Source: Lasiosphaeris hirsuta (lineage: Eukaryota; Ascomycota; Sordariomycetes; Sordariales; Lasiosphaeriaceae). Taken from it: a stretch of 64,000 bases of DNA. A program made the position numbers and the translations under genes. Under the pieces are notes generated by a model, which ran no database searches, was not told the origin of the DNA, and was given only the letters and a program-made list of their open reading frames with translations. Positions 55,418-64,000 of the stretch are shown here, piece after piece; the stretch's first letter is position 1; the number at the start of each line of letters is the position of its first letter. The stretch spans positions 5,456,001-5,520,000 of the forward strand of contig JAUKUA010000002.1 of NCBI GenBank assembly GCA_030549175.1, written 5' to 3'.

Positions 55418-57576
55418 ACACACACACACACCCACACACACACACAAGCCGGGCAATGCGCAGGGTTCACAACCTACCGAATCAAAACAGTGACGAGCCC
55501 CTTTATTGCAAACTGGTTCGATTCTTGGCGGGACTCGACTTGAACGGTTCAAGTTCCATGTCCCAGCCATTTCTGCGTTGCTATTATCACCTGCCCGCCT
55601 CGCTGGATATTTGTCGAGCGGCGACTGCTCCGTGTCTCACCATGGTCTTTGTCGCACCTGCCCGAGTCGGGAGTGCAACCTTCTCTGGTGAGGAATTTCC
55701 CTCCATCGGATACGCTCAGCTTGCTCCCACATCCACTCTGACACATGAGGCACCAGCAGGTTACCATTTCCAGCAGTAATACGTGGTTATCTCTCTTATG
55801 CAAGAGAAATGCCTCTCAAGTCAGCCCCGCTCCTCTGCATGGCTCTAATCTGATCGATCGATCCTAAACCTTGAAGCTCAAACATTTTGTCAAGTCGAAT
55901 CATCACTCAACAAACCAAGGCTTGGATCTCACCTCTGCCACTGCTATCATGATATCTAACACCGAGATCGACGGGCGCATGCCTCGACCTCCTACTAAAA
56001 CTATGGTGCAAGAGTCGGAAGGCAAGGCTCAGCCTTGGAAGCGATTTCTTTCGAATCAAAGACTCAAGCACATCGACGAAACCTGTCAGGCCGGCTACAC
56101 TGGAACCGGTAGCATTCGCACTCGGTTTGAGATCACGGCGAAGAAATAGCTGCCCTCATAGTAGGTTACGGTATGAGTCGGAGTAGCCAGCCCCGGCCGA
56201 GCGCTGACATGGCGAGCAGAACTCTCGATATCGGAGTGTTTGATAGATTTCGTTTAGTACTTGTACTTTGACACGAGACTAGCTGCCTCACTGTCTCACT
56301 CAAGTTGGCACCTATGCTATTCCCATTATTGTTCCCGCTGTTGAAGGACTTAAACCCGGTGGAACGAGATTACACATCGTCAAGTCATATGTCATCTTCC
56401 ATTATGATCCTGTAAATCTGAACACAGTGTTTTGCCCTTTTTCTCCAGTTTGTCCCAAGTGACCCAATCTACGATTTGGCTGTGCCTATTCAATATAAGA
56501 TGCGACCTCCTATGAAACGACGATCATTCGTACTTCCAGCGACTCTCGTGCTGTCTTGCCTAGGGTCGCATGCGACCCTCCAAGCGAGGCAAGAGGAACA
56601 CTTGCTACAGAGAGAGCAACATATTTATGTTAGCTCAAGTGTCTTGTCCCATGAGTGGTTCGTATATATCATGTAGAGAAGGACATGCTGGGGAGATGGA
56701 AACCGACTTAGTTGTGTCAGTTGGTGCCTCCAGCTCCTCCTATTGCACGAAAAGCAAGACGCATTCGGATGTCTGTTCTGGCAAGTAGTACCACTTGTGA
56801 TAAGGCCGGTAATAGATGCAGGTCTCAAGCTCGACGCTATTTGGGAGAACTTTATCAACCTCGATCACGTCTTCAGGGCGCACCGAGCGCCGGTCACAGA
56901 CGGCCAAGGGGTCTTTCTCCACTTGCTTGAGTGGTCGCCATGCGCTAAACTCGAGTTCTTGGTTACTATGACCAACTCACTCGATAATTCTAGATGATTG
57001 TATCTTGGATAGAATACTTACTTGATCAATCGGATCTTCCTTCCCTCATCCTTCGGGTCCCACCGCCTCAAACACCGCTTTGAACTTATCGACTCTAAGC
57101 ACTTCAAGGGGTGGAATTTGAGGGTTTCACGCACTTTTCACGTTCTGCGCCCCCGCTCACCATTTTGCATATCGGCGGCTCCCGCGGATAGCGATAGCCC
57201 TCTGGGAAATATGTTGCCAAAGTCGCCCTCATTGCTGTCGCGACCCTTCTTTGCTTGCTCTAGGTCTCCCCTTCCTCCCTTCGTTCCTGATGCAGCGGCG
57301 ACCCAGTACTGCCTGCCAGACTTGCATTAGCGAGGATCTAACCCCGATGCTCAAGGCAGCAGACCTCCGCCGAATCTACTCGGCAGTTCTGGAAAACGAG
57401 GAGGACTATGTCGCAAAGCAAGCCTTCTGTCTCCCGATAGTGTTGCTGTAACCTAACACCCTATCAGCGTAATCTGCGTCCAGGAGCTGCGTGGCAAGCA
57501 GAAACCTTGCAGTTGGCTTGACGAGTACACCTCGCAGCCGGATTCCACACCATGCGCTATAGCCTTTGCCACACCG
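54442..57576. other. Gene-poor stretch with a CA microsatellite
   Basis: No intact gene. A frame at 55949-56149 (MISNTEIDGRMPRPPTKTMV, KAQPWKRFLSNQRLKHIDET) and one at 56818-56960 (LDAIWENFINLDHVFRAHRA, VTDGQGVFLHLLEWSP) read like protein fragments but are not recognised. Opposite frames at 54428-54748 cancel each other as evidence. 57340-57470 may be the decayed N-terminal part of the NLR relic that follows. Confidence 0.4.
55363..55446 (+). repeat. (CA)n microsatellite
   Basis: About 84 bases of CA dinucleotides with three interruptions (cg, ccca, ccca). Confidence 0.95.
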
Positions 57577-60279
57577 GTGCCTATCTCTTGGCCATCTAGC
57601 GATCCTGGTGAGTGGATGGTTGCAGGGCCCTCTGAAAGTTTTGTATCTTCGGAAAACGAACTCGCCGATAGACTTGCTACCGTAGACCTCTCTGGCCAGC
57701 CCTTTCGTCCGAAGCTGCCCTATCACACTGCAACAACGATGCCGCCTGCTACAATCTTCATCGGGCGGGACGATGCTCTTCAGCTCCTGGATGACAAACT
57801 TTTGCCGCCGGCAGGGACTGATGGTCTCTCAGGCCTTCGCAGTTTTGCCCTCTGTGGGATAGGAGGTGTGGGTAAAAGCGAGCTGGCTGGCCAGACAGTA
57901 CTTAAGTACCCGCCAGCATTTGTTTGATGCTACATTCTTTGTCTCGGCGGAGACTAGCGTCAAAATAGACGAGGCATTCTCCAATATCGCCGTCAAACTC
58001 CAGTTGCTCATCCCTGCGCAAGCCAAGGATCACATGGCAAGTAAGACGGCTGTCCTCAGATGGCTGTCGAGGCCCTACAAGACACCCCCAGAGAGCACAG
58101 AACAGGAGGAGGGCACGTTTGACGATGGACAATTCGCCCGGTAGCTTCTCGTTTTCGACAATGTGGAGAGCGCGACACTCTTGAAGGAGTATATCCCTCT
58201 CGCGGGACCCGGATCACTCCTGTTTACCAGTCGGGATCCCTTTGCAAAGCACTATCTCGCCCCGCAATCTGGCATGGATTTGTCGCCCCCCTGCCATTAA
58301 GGATGCAGCGGCTTTGCTTCAACAGCTCACGTATCCCGCCAATTCTCCACAAGAACTAGACGTCGCCCTACGCCTTGTCAAGCGGCTAGACTGTCTTCCC
58401 ATTGCGGTCTTGCATGTTGCGGGCATTATCGAAAGTCAGGGCCTAACCTTTGAGGAGGCTCTTTCACGATATGAAAAGGATCTCACAATTCTTAATGATG
58501 CCGAAAAGCTATGACCCAAGGGACTTGCGCCCAGACGCTGTCAACAGCTTGGGCCTTGGAGGCTCTATCGCCCCCCCGCGTGAGCATTACCTCAAGTCCT
58601 ATCCCTTCTGGACCACGACTCAATTCAAGAGACCCTCCTTAAACACGACGAAAGGCATCAGCTCGTCCCAGAATATCCCCTCGGGGGCGACTTTGAGAAT
58701 ATACGCCCGGCACTTAGCAAGTCATCTCTCCTCTGAGCCGAAATAGGGTCGCCAAGGCCCTCTCGGTGCACTATGTGGTTCAAGATGTCACGAGGCAAAA
58801 GATGACCAAGAATGAAATGCTCAGCTCGTTTTAGGCTGCGGTGGCCTTGCTAGCCTCCGACTGGAAGCGCGATCGATACTTTGCTTTTGCCCATCGCTCA
58901 CAAGACTGGCACGTTGCCGAAATTGTTGTCCCTCACGTCTTGAGCCTTGCAGCACATTTTGAAGTTCACAGTCTGGAGTTAACCCTTGCTTCTTTGGACA
59001 CATTCATAACCTTGGTCACTCGCGCTAGCATGTAAGCCCCTTAAACTTTGCAGAACTAGAGCTTTAGGCAGCTCACTGACAGTTGTTGCTAGACACCTTA
59101 AGGAGTGCGGGAATTGGGACCAGTATCTCTCGCTCGCGGATTTGGCCTTGAAAGTCCTGAATAAACACAAGTCCAAGATGGCCGAGCAGTATGCGGACAT
59201 CCTAATGTGTCTCTCTAGCAGCTACCATTGCCTCGGCGACGGACAGAAAGGACTACAATACGCCAAAGCCCTTTCAAGCAGCGTATCTTAGTAGAAGATA
59301 GCAAGCCGCTAGTGGAACGAGATGATGGATTCCGAGCGATGGCTTACACAGAACTCGCCCCTGCTTGGCTTATGAATGGCGACTACAACGAGGCCATCAC
59401 CTTAGCGATGCAGGGAAGGAGGATGCTGGAAAAGACACCTGAATTCATCCAGAATACTTACTGGCCACACTGGGCAGACTACCGCCATGCCTGGAACCTT
59501 ATCAGCCTAGGCAGAGTGGAAGAACCCGGCCAATCCTGGAAAAAATGCTCAAATGGAGAGAAAAGAATGTTGAGAACCACGAGGCCGAGTCAATCAAGCA
59601 AGTTCAAGTCATTCCCCCAGCTGAAATCTTTCGAGGGGTATTTGCTAATTAAACCCGCTCTGTCGCGCAACCAATAGGACAGCATACACCCTCCAGATAC
59701 TTGGCATTGTAAACGAGAAGGCCGGGAGAACTCAGGAGGCGATTTCGAACTAGGAGCGAGCGCTTTGGATTTACTGCAAGACAGAGGGTGACAGCTCATT
59801 CCGTACCAACCAGGTGCGTTCAAGCTCGGGGAGCGCTTCGGCAAGCAAGGAAAGCCCGAGACTGCAGCGTAGGTTTATTTCGCCTTCGCATCCACCCTTT
59901 CCTTCTGCACACTGTGTAAAGCCGTACGTCGTTACTAAGAGCATCTGCCAGTAAAATGTTCGACACGGCGCTGCAATATTTCACTGGAATCAAGTACTAC
60001 AAACTAGAGCAAGCACGGACATTCTTCAAACAAGCCGAGTTTTTCTCCTTTATTGGGAACTCGGCTGGTGCTGCAGAAGCTAGAAAGATGGCAAAGAGTC
60101 TCCTTTTCGAGATTCGTCCAGAACTTGCGAGGGATAAGATCAAGCCATTAACGCTGGAAGACTTTGACGATACCGTGATGATCATGATAGGTGAACCCTG
60201 GTATGGTGCCAAGGGTTGCGATGGAACTAGCATAGTAGGAACTAAGCAGATTAAGACAAAGAGTACAACAGGACGCTAA
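57577..60279 (+). pseudogene. NB-ARC/TPR STAND NTPase (fungal NLR type), decayed
   Basis: Fungal STAND proteins with a nucleotide-binding NB-ARC/NACHT domain and repeats act in non-self recognition and programmed cell death; specificity here is unknown. Readable in order: FIGRDDALQLLDDKLLP, CGIGGVGKSELAGQ (P-loop, about 57850-57895), FDATFFVSAETSVKIDEAFS, LLVFDNVESATLLKEYIP (Walker B), LLFTSRDPFAKHYL, RLVKRLDCLPIAVLHVAGII (GLPL-like), then helical repeat text: LASDWKRDRYFAFAHRSQDW, HVLSLAAHFEVHSLELTLAS, an intron near 59034-59093, KECGNWDQYLSLADLALKVL, AYTELAPAWLMNGDYNEAIT and YFTGIKYYKLEQARTFFKQA. The pieces lie in different frames with several frameshifts and stops (for example TAG at 58142 before LLVFDN). 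The effector N-terminus is not recognisable. Confidence 0.7.
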
Positions 60280-60441
60280 AGTTATAGTTCGATCGCGTGA
60301 TAAGTTTTCATGTTATTTACTCTCAGGAAAGGTTTAATATTAATAAAAGCCGCTAACATAAATAGAAGCGTAAATAAATAGTGCAGTATAAGGGGAAGAA
60401 ATAGAATCCCTTAGTTTATATCTTAACCTAACTAATATCTA

Positions 60442-62298
60442 ACGTATGTGATAAGCGAGTGCAACAGATAAGCGAGTGCAACACTTTCCACGCGTCGCGC
60501 AACCTCTGCATTCAATGCCCATTTCTACCACAACCCAACATGGCATCGTCTTCAAACGAAGCGCGATTGATTTTGGCCCTCAATGCTCTTCAAAAAGATG
60601 AAAATCTAAGCTTACGAGCTGCAGCCGAGATCTACGAGGTTGACCATACAACTCTCTTCCGCCGGCGCAATGGAAAACCTTCACGACGCGATATTCCAGC
60701 CAACTCACGCAAACTCACGGATTTAGAAGAGAAATCGATTGTTCGATACATAATTGAACTATGTTCACGCGCATTCCACCCCCGGCTTTCGTATGTGGAA
60801 GATATGGCCAACCGATTGTTACGCGAACGCGACGCGCCCCCTGTCGGCATACGCTGGGCTCACAACTTCGTTAAGCGCCAACCAGAACTTCGGACGCGTT
60901 TTACGCGTAAATACGACTATCAGAGGGCTAAATGTGAAGATCCAAAGATTATTCGCGAGTGGTTTACACTTGTGCATAATATGAGGGTTAAATACGGCAT
61001 TCTTGACGATGATGTGTATAACTTCGATGAGACTGGGTTTATGATGGGTATTATTATGGCTCACATGGTAGTTACTACCTCAGATGGCCTTGGTAAGGCT
61101 AAAAAGACCCAGCCTGGCAATCGAGAGTGGGCTACAATCATCCAAGGAGTAAATACTTTAGGCTGGGCTATCCCACCATATATCATCTTAGCTGGGTAAT
61201 ATCACCTTGCCAACTGGTATAAAGAATGTAACCTTTCAGCTGACTGGCGTATTATAACAACTGACAATGGCTGGACTACAAATGAGAAAGGCTTGGATTG
61301 GATTCAGCACTTCGATTTCCACACAGCATCTCGTACAAAGGGTACACACCGGCTATTAATCCTTGATAGCCACGAAAGTTACCACTCCGAAAAATTCGAC
61401 AACTATTGTGAAGCGCATAACATTATTCCACTTTGTATGCCTCCGTACTCTTCACACATACTCCAGCCTTTGGATGTTGGTTGTTTTAGCCCGTTGAAGA
61501 AGGCGTATGGCCGCCAAATTGAGTAGTTCATACGGATGAGCATTATACACATCAGCAAGTTGGAGTTTCTTTGTGCATTCAGAGAGGCGTTTTTTGCTTC
61601 AATGACAGAAAAGAACATCCAGGGGGGGTTTACCGGAGCTGGCCTTATGCCGCACGACCCAGAGAGGGTAATATCTAAGCTCGATGTGCGTATTCGGACC
61701 CCAACACCCCCAGCCTCAAGCCCAACACTACCACCTTGGCTATCTCAACGCCACAAAACCCCCGAGAGGCTGCTTCACAGAAGGACCTTATTAAAGGCCG
61801 GATATCCAACCACCAAGGCAGTTTTCCGACATCTATGCTGGCTGCCGTAGACCAACTGGCTAAAGGTACAATAGCTGTAATGCACGAAGTGGCTCTTTTG
61901 CGTACAGAGGTCTCAGCCCTACGAAAGGCCAATGAGGGGCTTAGTAAGCGACGGAGAGCCAAAAAAACACGTGTGCGGCTTGGAGGGTCACTTACTGTAC
62001 AAGAGGCACAGGATATACTGGATCAGAAGGCTGTGGATGAGCAGTTAGGCCAGGAAACACGACAAAATAGTGGTAGTGCAAGGGGGTCTCGTACGAAGAT
62101 TCAGTGCTGTGGCGTGTGCGGCAAGCCTGGCCATAATGCACGCACGTGCAAGAAGGCTGCAGAATCGTCTGATTCATCTGTTTCCGAGGCAGTTATTACT
62201 ATTTCCTAGTGTTGTGGTTGTGTAATTGAAGATAGTTGTGGCAGGGTGGGGAAAAGTGTTGCACTCGCTTATCTGTTGCACTCGCTTATCACATACGT
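60442..62298 (+). mobile_element. pogo-type DNA transposon with 47-bp TIRs and TA duplication
   Basis: Perfect inverted ends about 47 bp long (60442-60488 and 62253-62298) flanked by TA (60440-60441, 62299-62300). Each TIR itself contains the phrase GATAAGCGAGTGCAACA twice in tandem. Between them lies one transposase gene with little damage. Length 1857 bp, standard for fungal Fot/pogo elements. Confidence 0.9.
60540..62209 (+). pseudogene. pogo-type transposase, two stops and one frameshift
   Basis: Order: Psq/HTH N-terminus (EARLILALNALQKDENLSLR, AAEIYEVDHTTLFRRRNGK), CENP-B-type second HTH (NRLLRERDAPPVGIRWAHNF), DDE domain (VYNFDETGFMMGI with the first Asp; IITTDNGWTTNEKG; RLLILDSHESYHS; IPLCMPPYSSHILQPLDVGC), a linker rich in Pro and Thr, a coiled coil, and a C-terminal CCHC knuckle CCGVCGKPGHNARTCKK. 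Stops: TAA at 61197-61199 and TAG at 61524-61526, both where CAA/CAG (Gln) is expected. A frame change lies near 61700-61740. The start at 60540 is preferred to the earlier in-frame ATG at 60459, which lies inside the TIR. Confidence 0.9.
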
Positions 62299-63446
62299 TA
62301 AAAGGTTAATCTATCTTTAGTTTAATATTATCTATTAGCTTTTTTCTCTCATCTTCTTAATATTTATACCTTATTATGGGGCATTTATTATAACCTTTCC
62401 GTAAAAGATAAAGAAATTGTTACGTGGTAGAATGTAGATAGCTTATTAGATAGGCTAGTCCGTTGTACACAGTCCCTGCGCTCAATTAAGCACAGGGGTT
62501 GCGCTGCCATTATATGGCAGCGCACCCTCCAGACCGATTGCCAACGGGCCACCCTTTCCAATATACAACACCACTATTACAATAGATCATGTCTGCTACG
62601 GTCAGAAAGGCTGCTTTCGTGAGCGTTATGTTGGTGGTCCTTCCTTGAACACTGACATGACATATTTGTTATGGTAGTGTGTTATATTAAAGAAGGATGG
62701 CCCGTCGGCAATCAGTCTGAAGGGCGCACTGCCATATAGTGGCAGTGCACCCCCTGTGCTCAATCAAGCGTAGGGACTGCGCATAATGAACTAACCTATC
62801 TAAGCTATTTACATTTTACCACGTAACAAGGTCAGTGTTCATGTGAAGGACCACTAAAATACCGCTTATCCAAGCGGTCGTTCTGACTGTAGCATTCTAC
62901 TACGTAACAGTAACGACTAGATATAGCTAGGTTTTAACTACTTCGCTGCAATCAAAAAAATTCATATTAATATATGATTTCTAAACATACTAAGTCTTAA
63001 ATTACGAATTGCGTTACCAAGATTTGGTGGTTTTAGCAGAGGTGTATCTTCAGGGTTATATGTAGTAATTCGGGTGGCTAACTCCCTTATCACGTACGTT
63101 GTATAGTGCTAAAGTTCTCATTATAACCTATAGGTATACTTACGGTTTTATTATTATTAAATGAGAATATCTTAATTCATGAAAAGTTTAATAATATCTA
63201 GCACAATCTCTGCCGCTGAGCTGTCAGTTGGTCTTGATCACAGAATGCACCGAGCTTGATGCCATCCCCCAGCGCCTGTAATGCTTGCTATGCCGATATA
63301 AAGATTTGGTCTAAATTCTGTCAGCCATTGAGGAGTATGAGAGCCATGCCCAGTAGCCCTTCTGTGGAATCACCCATGGAAAGGGCGCGACTGGCCGGCA
63401 TACGTCAAAAATGCTGCGTGAACAATACGCGTAACAGTAGTACGCC
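62299..63446. other. AT-rich repeat block right of the pogo element
   Basis: Contains the nested MITE at 62416-62910, then AT-rich DNA without frames to about 63200, then the 3' region of MCP1. Confidence 0.5.
62416..62910. mobile_element. Nested/composite MITE with mirror-image arms
   Basis: The left edge GTTACGTGGTAGAATGTAG (62416) and the right edge GTAGCATTCTACTACGTAAC (about 62886-62905) are inverted. Inside, 62416-62575 and about 62660-62830 are two copies of one short unit in opposite orientation, each with the dyads CCCTGTGCTCAAT... and GCACTGCCATAT...GGCAGTGC. The second copy is framed by arms of about 62 bases (62590-62652 and 62830-62893) that are inverted copies of each other. 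No coding capacity. Confidence 0.65.
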
Positions 63447-64000
63447 TCAAAACCCGGGTATCTCCGCATATAAGCCATCATACAACTTCCCAACCCACCC
63501 TAGAGTTTCCCCTCCCCTTGCCACAACTCCCAGCCCGCCAGCAGCCCACCCGACCGCCGCAGCAACGGCAACAGCATTGATCAACAACAGCCTCCTCCTC
63601 CTCCTCTTCCTCGCCTGACGATCGACCGTAGCATTTCCCGTCCACCGCTCCAACTTCCAGCCAGCGCCCTGGGCAAACCCAAACCACTTTGCCCACCCCC
63701 AGACCATATGCCCACAACCAAGGCCCAGTAATGCTCCGTACGCAACCCACGATGTGACGGGGTGCCTGACAAATCCGTGCGCAACATACGCCAACCCGAT
63801 ATTGGCACTATCCCGCTCAACGGCAAGCGGGAGCCCGCGGTTGACGAAGACGTGTGCGGCAAGGGAGACCGCGAAACCGTAGCCCGAGGCGGCGATGTAG
63901 CTGAAGGGAGGCCAGCCGTCGCGCAGAGTTGATATCGGGTGGCCGCCGCCGCCGCCGTAGTAGCGACGGATATTCCCTGAGCGGCGGAGCAGACGGAGGA
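63447..64000 (-). CDS. MCP1: MCP1-like mitochondrial membrane protein (DUF1691), 5' end outside the window
   Basis: MCP1 is a mitochondrial outer-membrane protein that in yeast recruits the lipid-transfer protein Vps13. The visible C-terminal 184 residues run from the right edge: LRLLRRSGNIRRYYGGGGGH, then WPPFSYIAASGYGFAVSLAA (membrane segment), HVFVNRGLPLAVERDSANIG, LAYVAHGFVRHPVTSWVAYG, ALLGLGCGHMVWGWAKWFGF (membrane segment and family motif), RKRRRRRLLLINAVAVAAAV (membrane segment), and YDGLYAEIPGF before TGA. The conserved ERDSxNIGLAYVAHGF and GHMVWGWAKW phrases support the family. No introns in the visible part; a signal for the start lies beyond the edge. Confidence 0.75.
   Translation of the reverse strand, partial: LRLLRRSGNIRRYYGGGGGHPISTLRDGWPPFSYIAASGYGFAVSLAAHVFVNRGLPLAVERDSANIGLAYVAHGFVRHPVTSWVAYGALLGLGCGHMVWGWAKWFGFAQGAGWKLERWTGNATVDRQARKRRRRRLLLINAVAVAAAVGWAAGGLGVVARGGETLGWVGKLYDGLYAEIPGF

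Noticed and set aside
60459..60539. Upstream in-frame ATG of the pogo transposase
   Set aside because: It lies inside the terminal inverted repeat; the ATG at 60540 starts the family-typical N-terminus.

Overview
The window looks like nuclear DNA of a filamentous ascomycete, probably a Sordariomycete (the class is an inference). The evidence is many short introns of 49-140 bp with GTRNGT-like donors, CTRAY branch sites and AG acceptors; typical Pezizomycotina families (Lunapark, GRIP golgin, GPR1/FUN34/YaaH transporter, stand-alone AA8 cytochrome, SREBP-type bHLH factor, MCP1); and transposon and gene relics whose stop codons are mostly CAG/CAA to TAG/TAA or TGG to TAG/TAA. Those changes fit CpA-to-TpA mutation of the repeat-induced point mutation (RIP) kind. 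Gene-dense islands of intact housekeeping genes alternate with gene-poor stretches full of dead genes and mobile elements.

Layout. 1-5 kb: a divergent pair, a GRIP-type golgin (minus, running off the left edge) and Lunapark LNP1 (plus). 5.5-9.5 kb: a Cys-rich/Pro-rich repeat protein and a disordered polyQ/His-rich protein. 10.2-11.5 kb: a complete but dead Tc1/mariner element with TIRs and TA target duplication. 12.2-13.4 kb: an unrecognised membrane/coiled-coil gene built by tandem duplication of exon-intron modules. 15.9-16.7 kb: an Arg/Ser/Pro-rich protein. 17.3-23.1 kb: a decayed second copy of the 3' half of the lysine-biosynthesis gene LYS9, then a Ty1/copia relic that has lost its reverse-transcriptase core. 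23.3-28.2 kb: no gene recognised.

28.2-29.4 kb: a bHLH transcription factor (minus). 33.1 kb: a tRNA-Leu-like relic. 35.2-36.0 kb: a secreted AA8 haem domain protein. 36.4 and 44.5 kb: two copies of one MITE. 37.5-39.5 kb: a secreted Thr-rich repeat protein with a poly-lysine tract, broken by stops and two compensating frameshifts. 40.0-40.5 kb: a small conserved-looking gene (minus). 41.4 kb: a nucleoside-phosphorylase/NLR N-terminal fragment. 42.3-43.3 kb: an acetate/ammonium-type transporter. 44.8-46.3 kb: an ATP-grasp enzyme.

47.5-62.9 kb is a graveyard: an unrecognised pseudogene, an SDR pseudogene, AT-rich DNA with MITEs, an M20 amidohydrolase broken by a 10-bp tandem-repeat expansion, a CorA-like fragment, an NB-ARC/TPR (NLR-type STAND) pseudogene, a nearly intact pogo-type transposon with 47-bp TIRs, and nested MITEs. 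The right edge holds the C-terminal part of MCP1 (minus).

No intact multi-gene system (biosynthetic cluster, defence island) is visible. The most unusual items are the modular exon-duplication gene at 12.3 kb, the tandem-repeat frameshift in the M20 gene, and the consistent CpA-to-TpA stop codons across both single-gene relics and transposons. All positions and splice sites were read by eye; no alignment or search was run.
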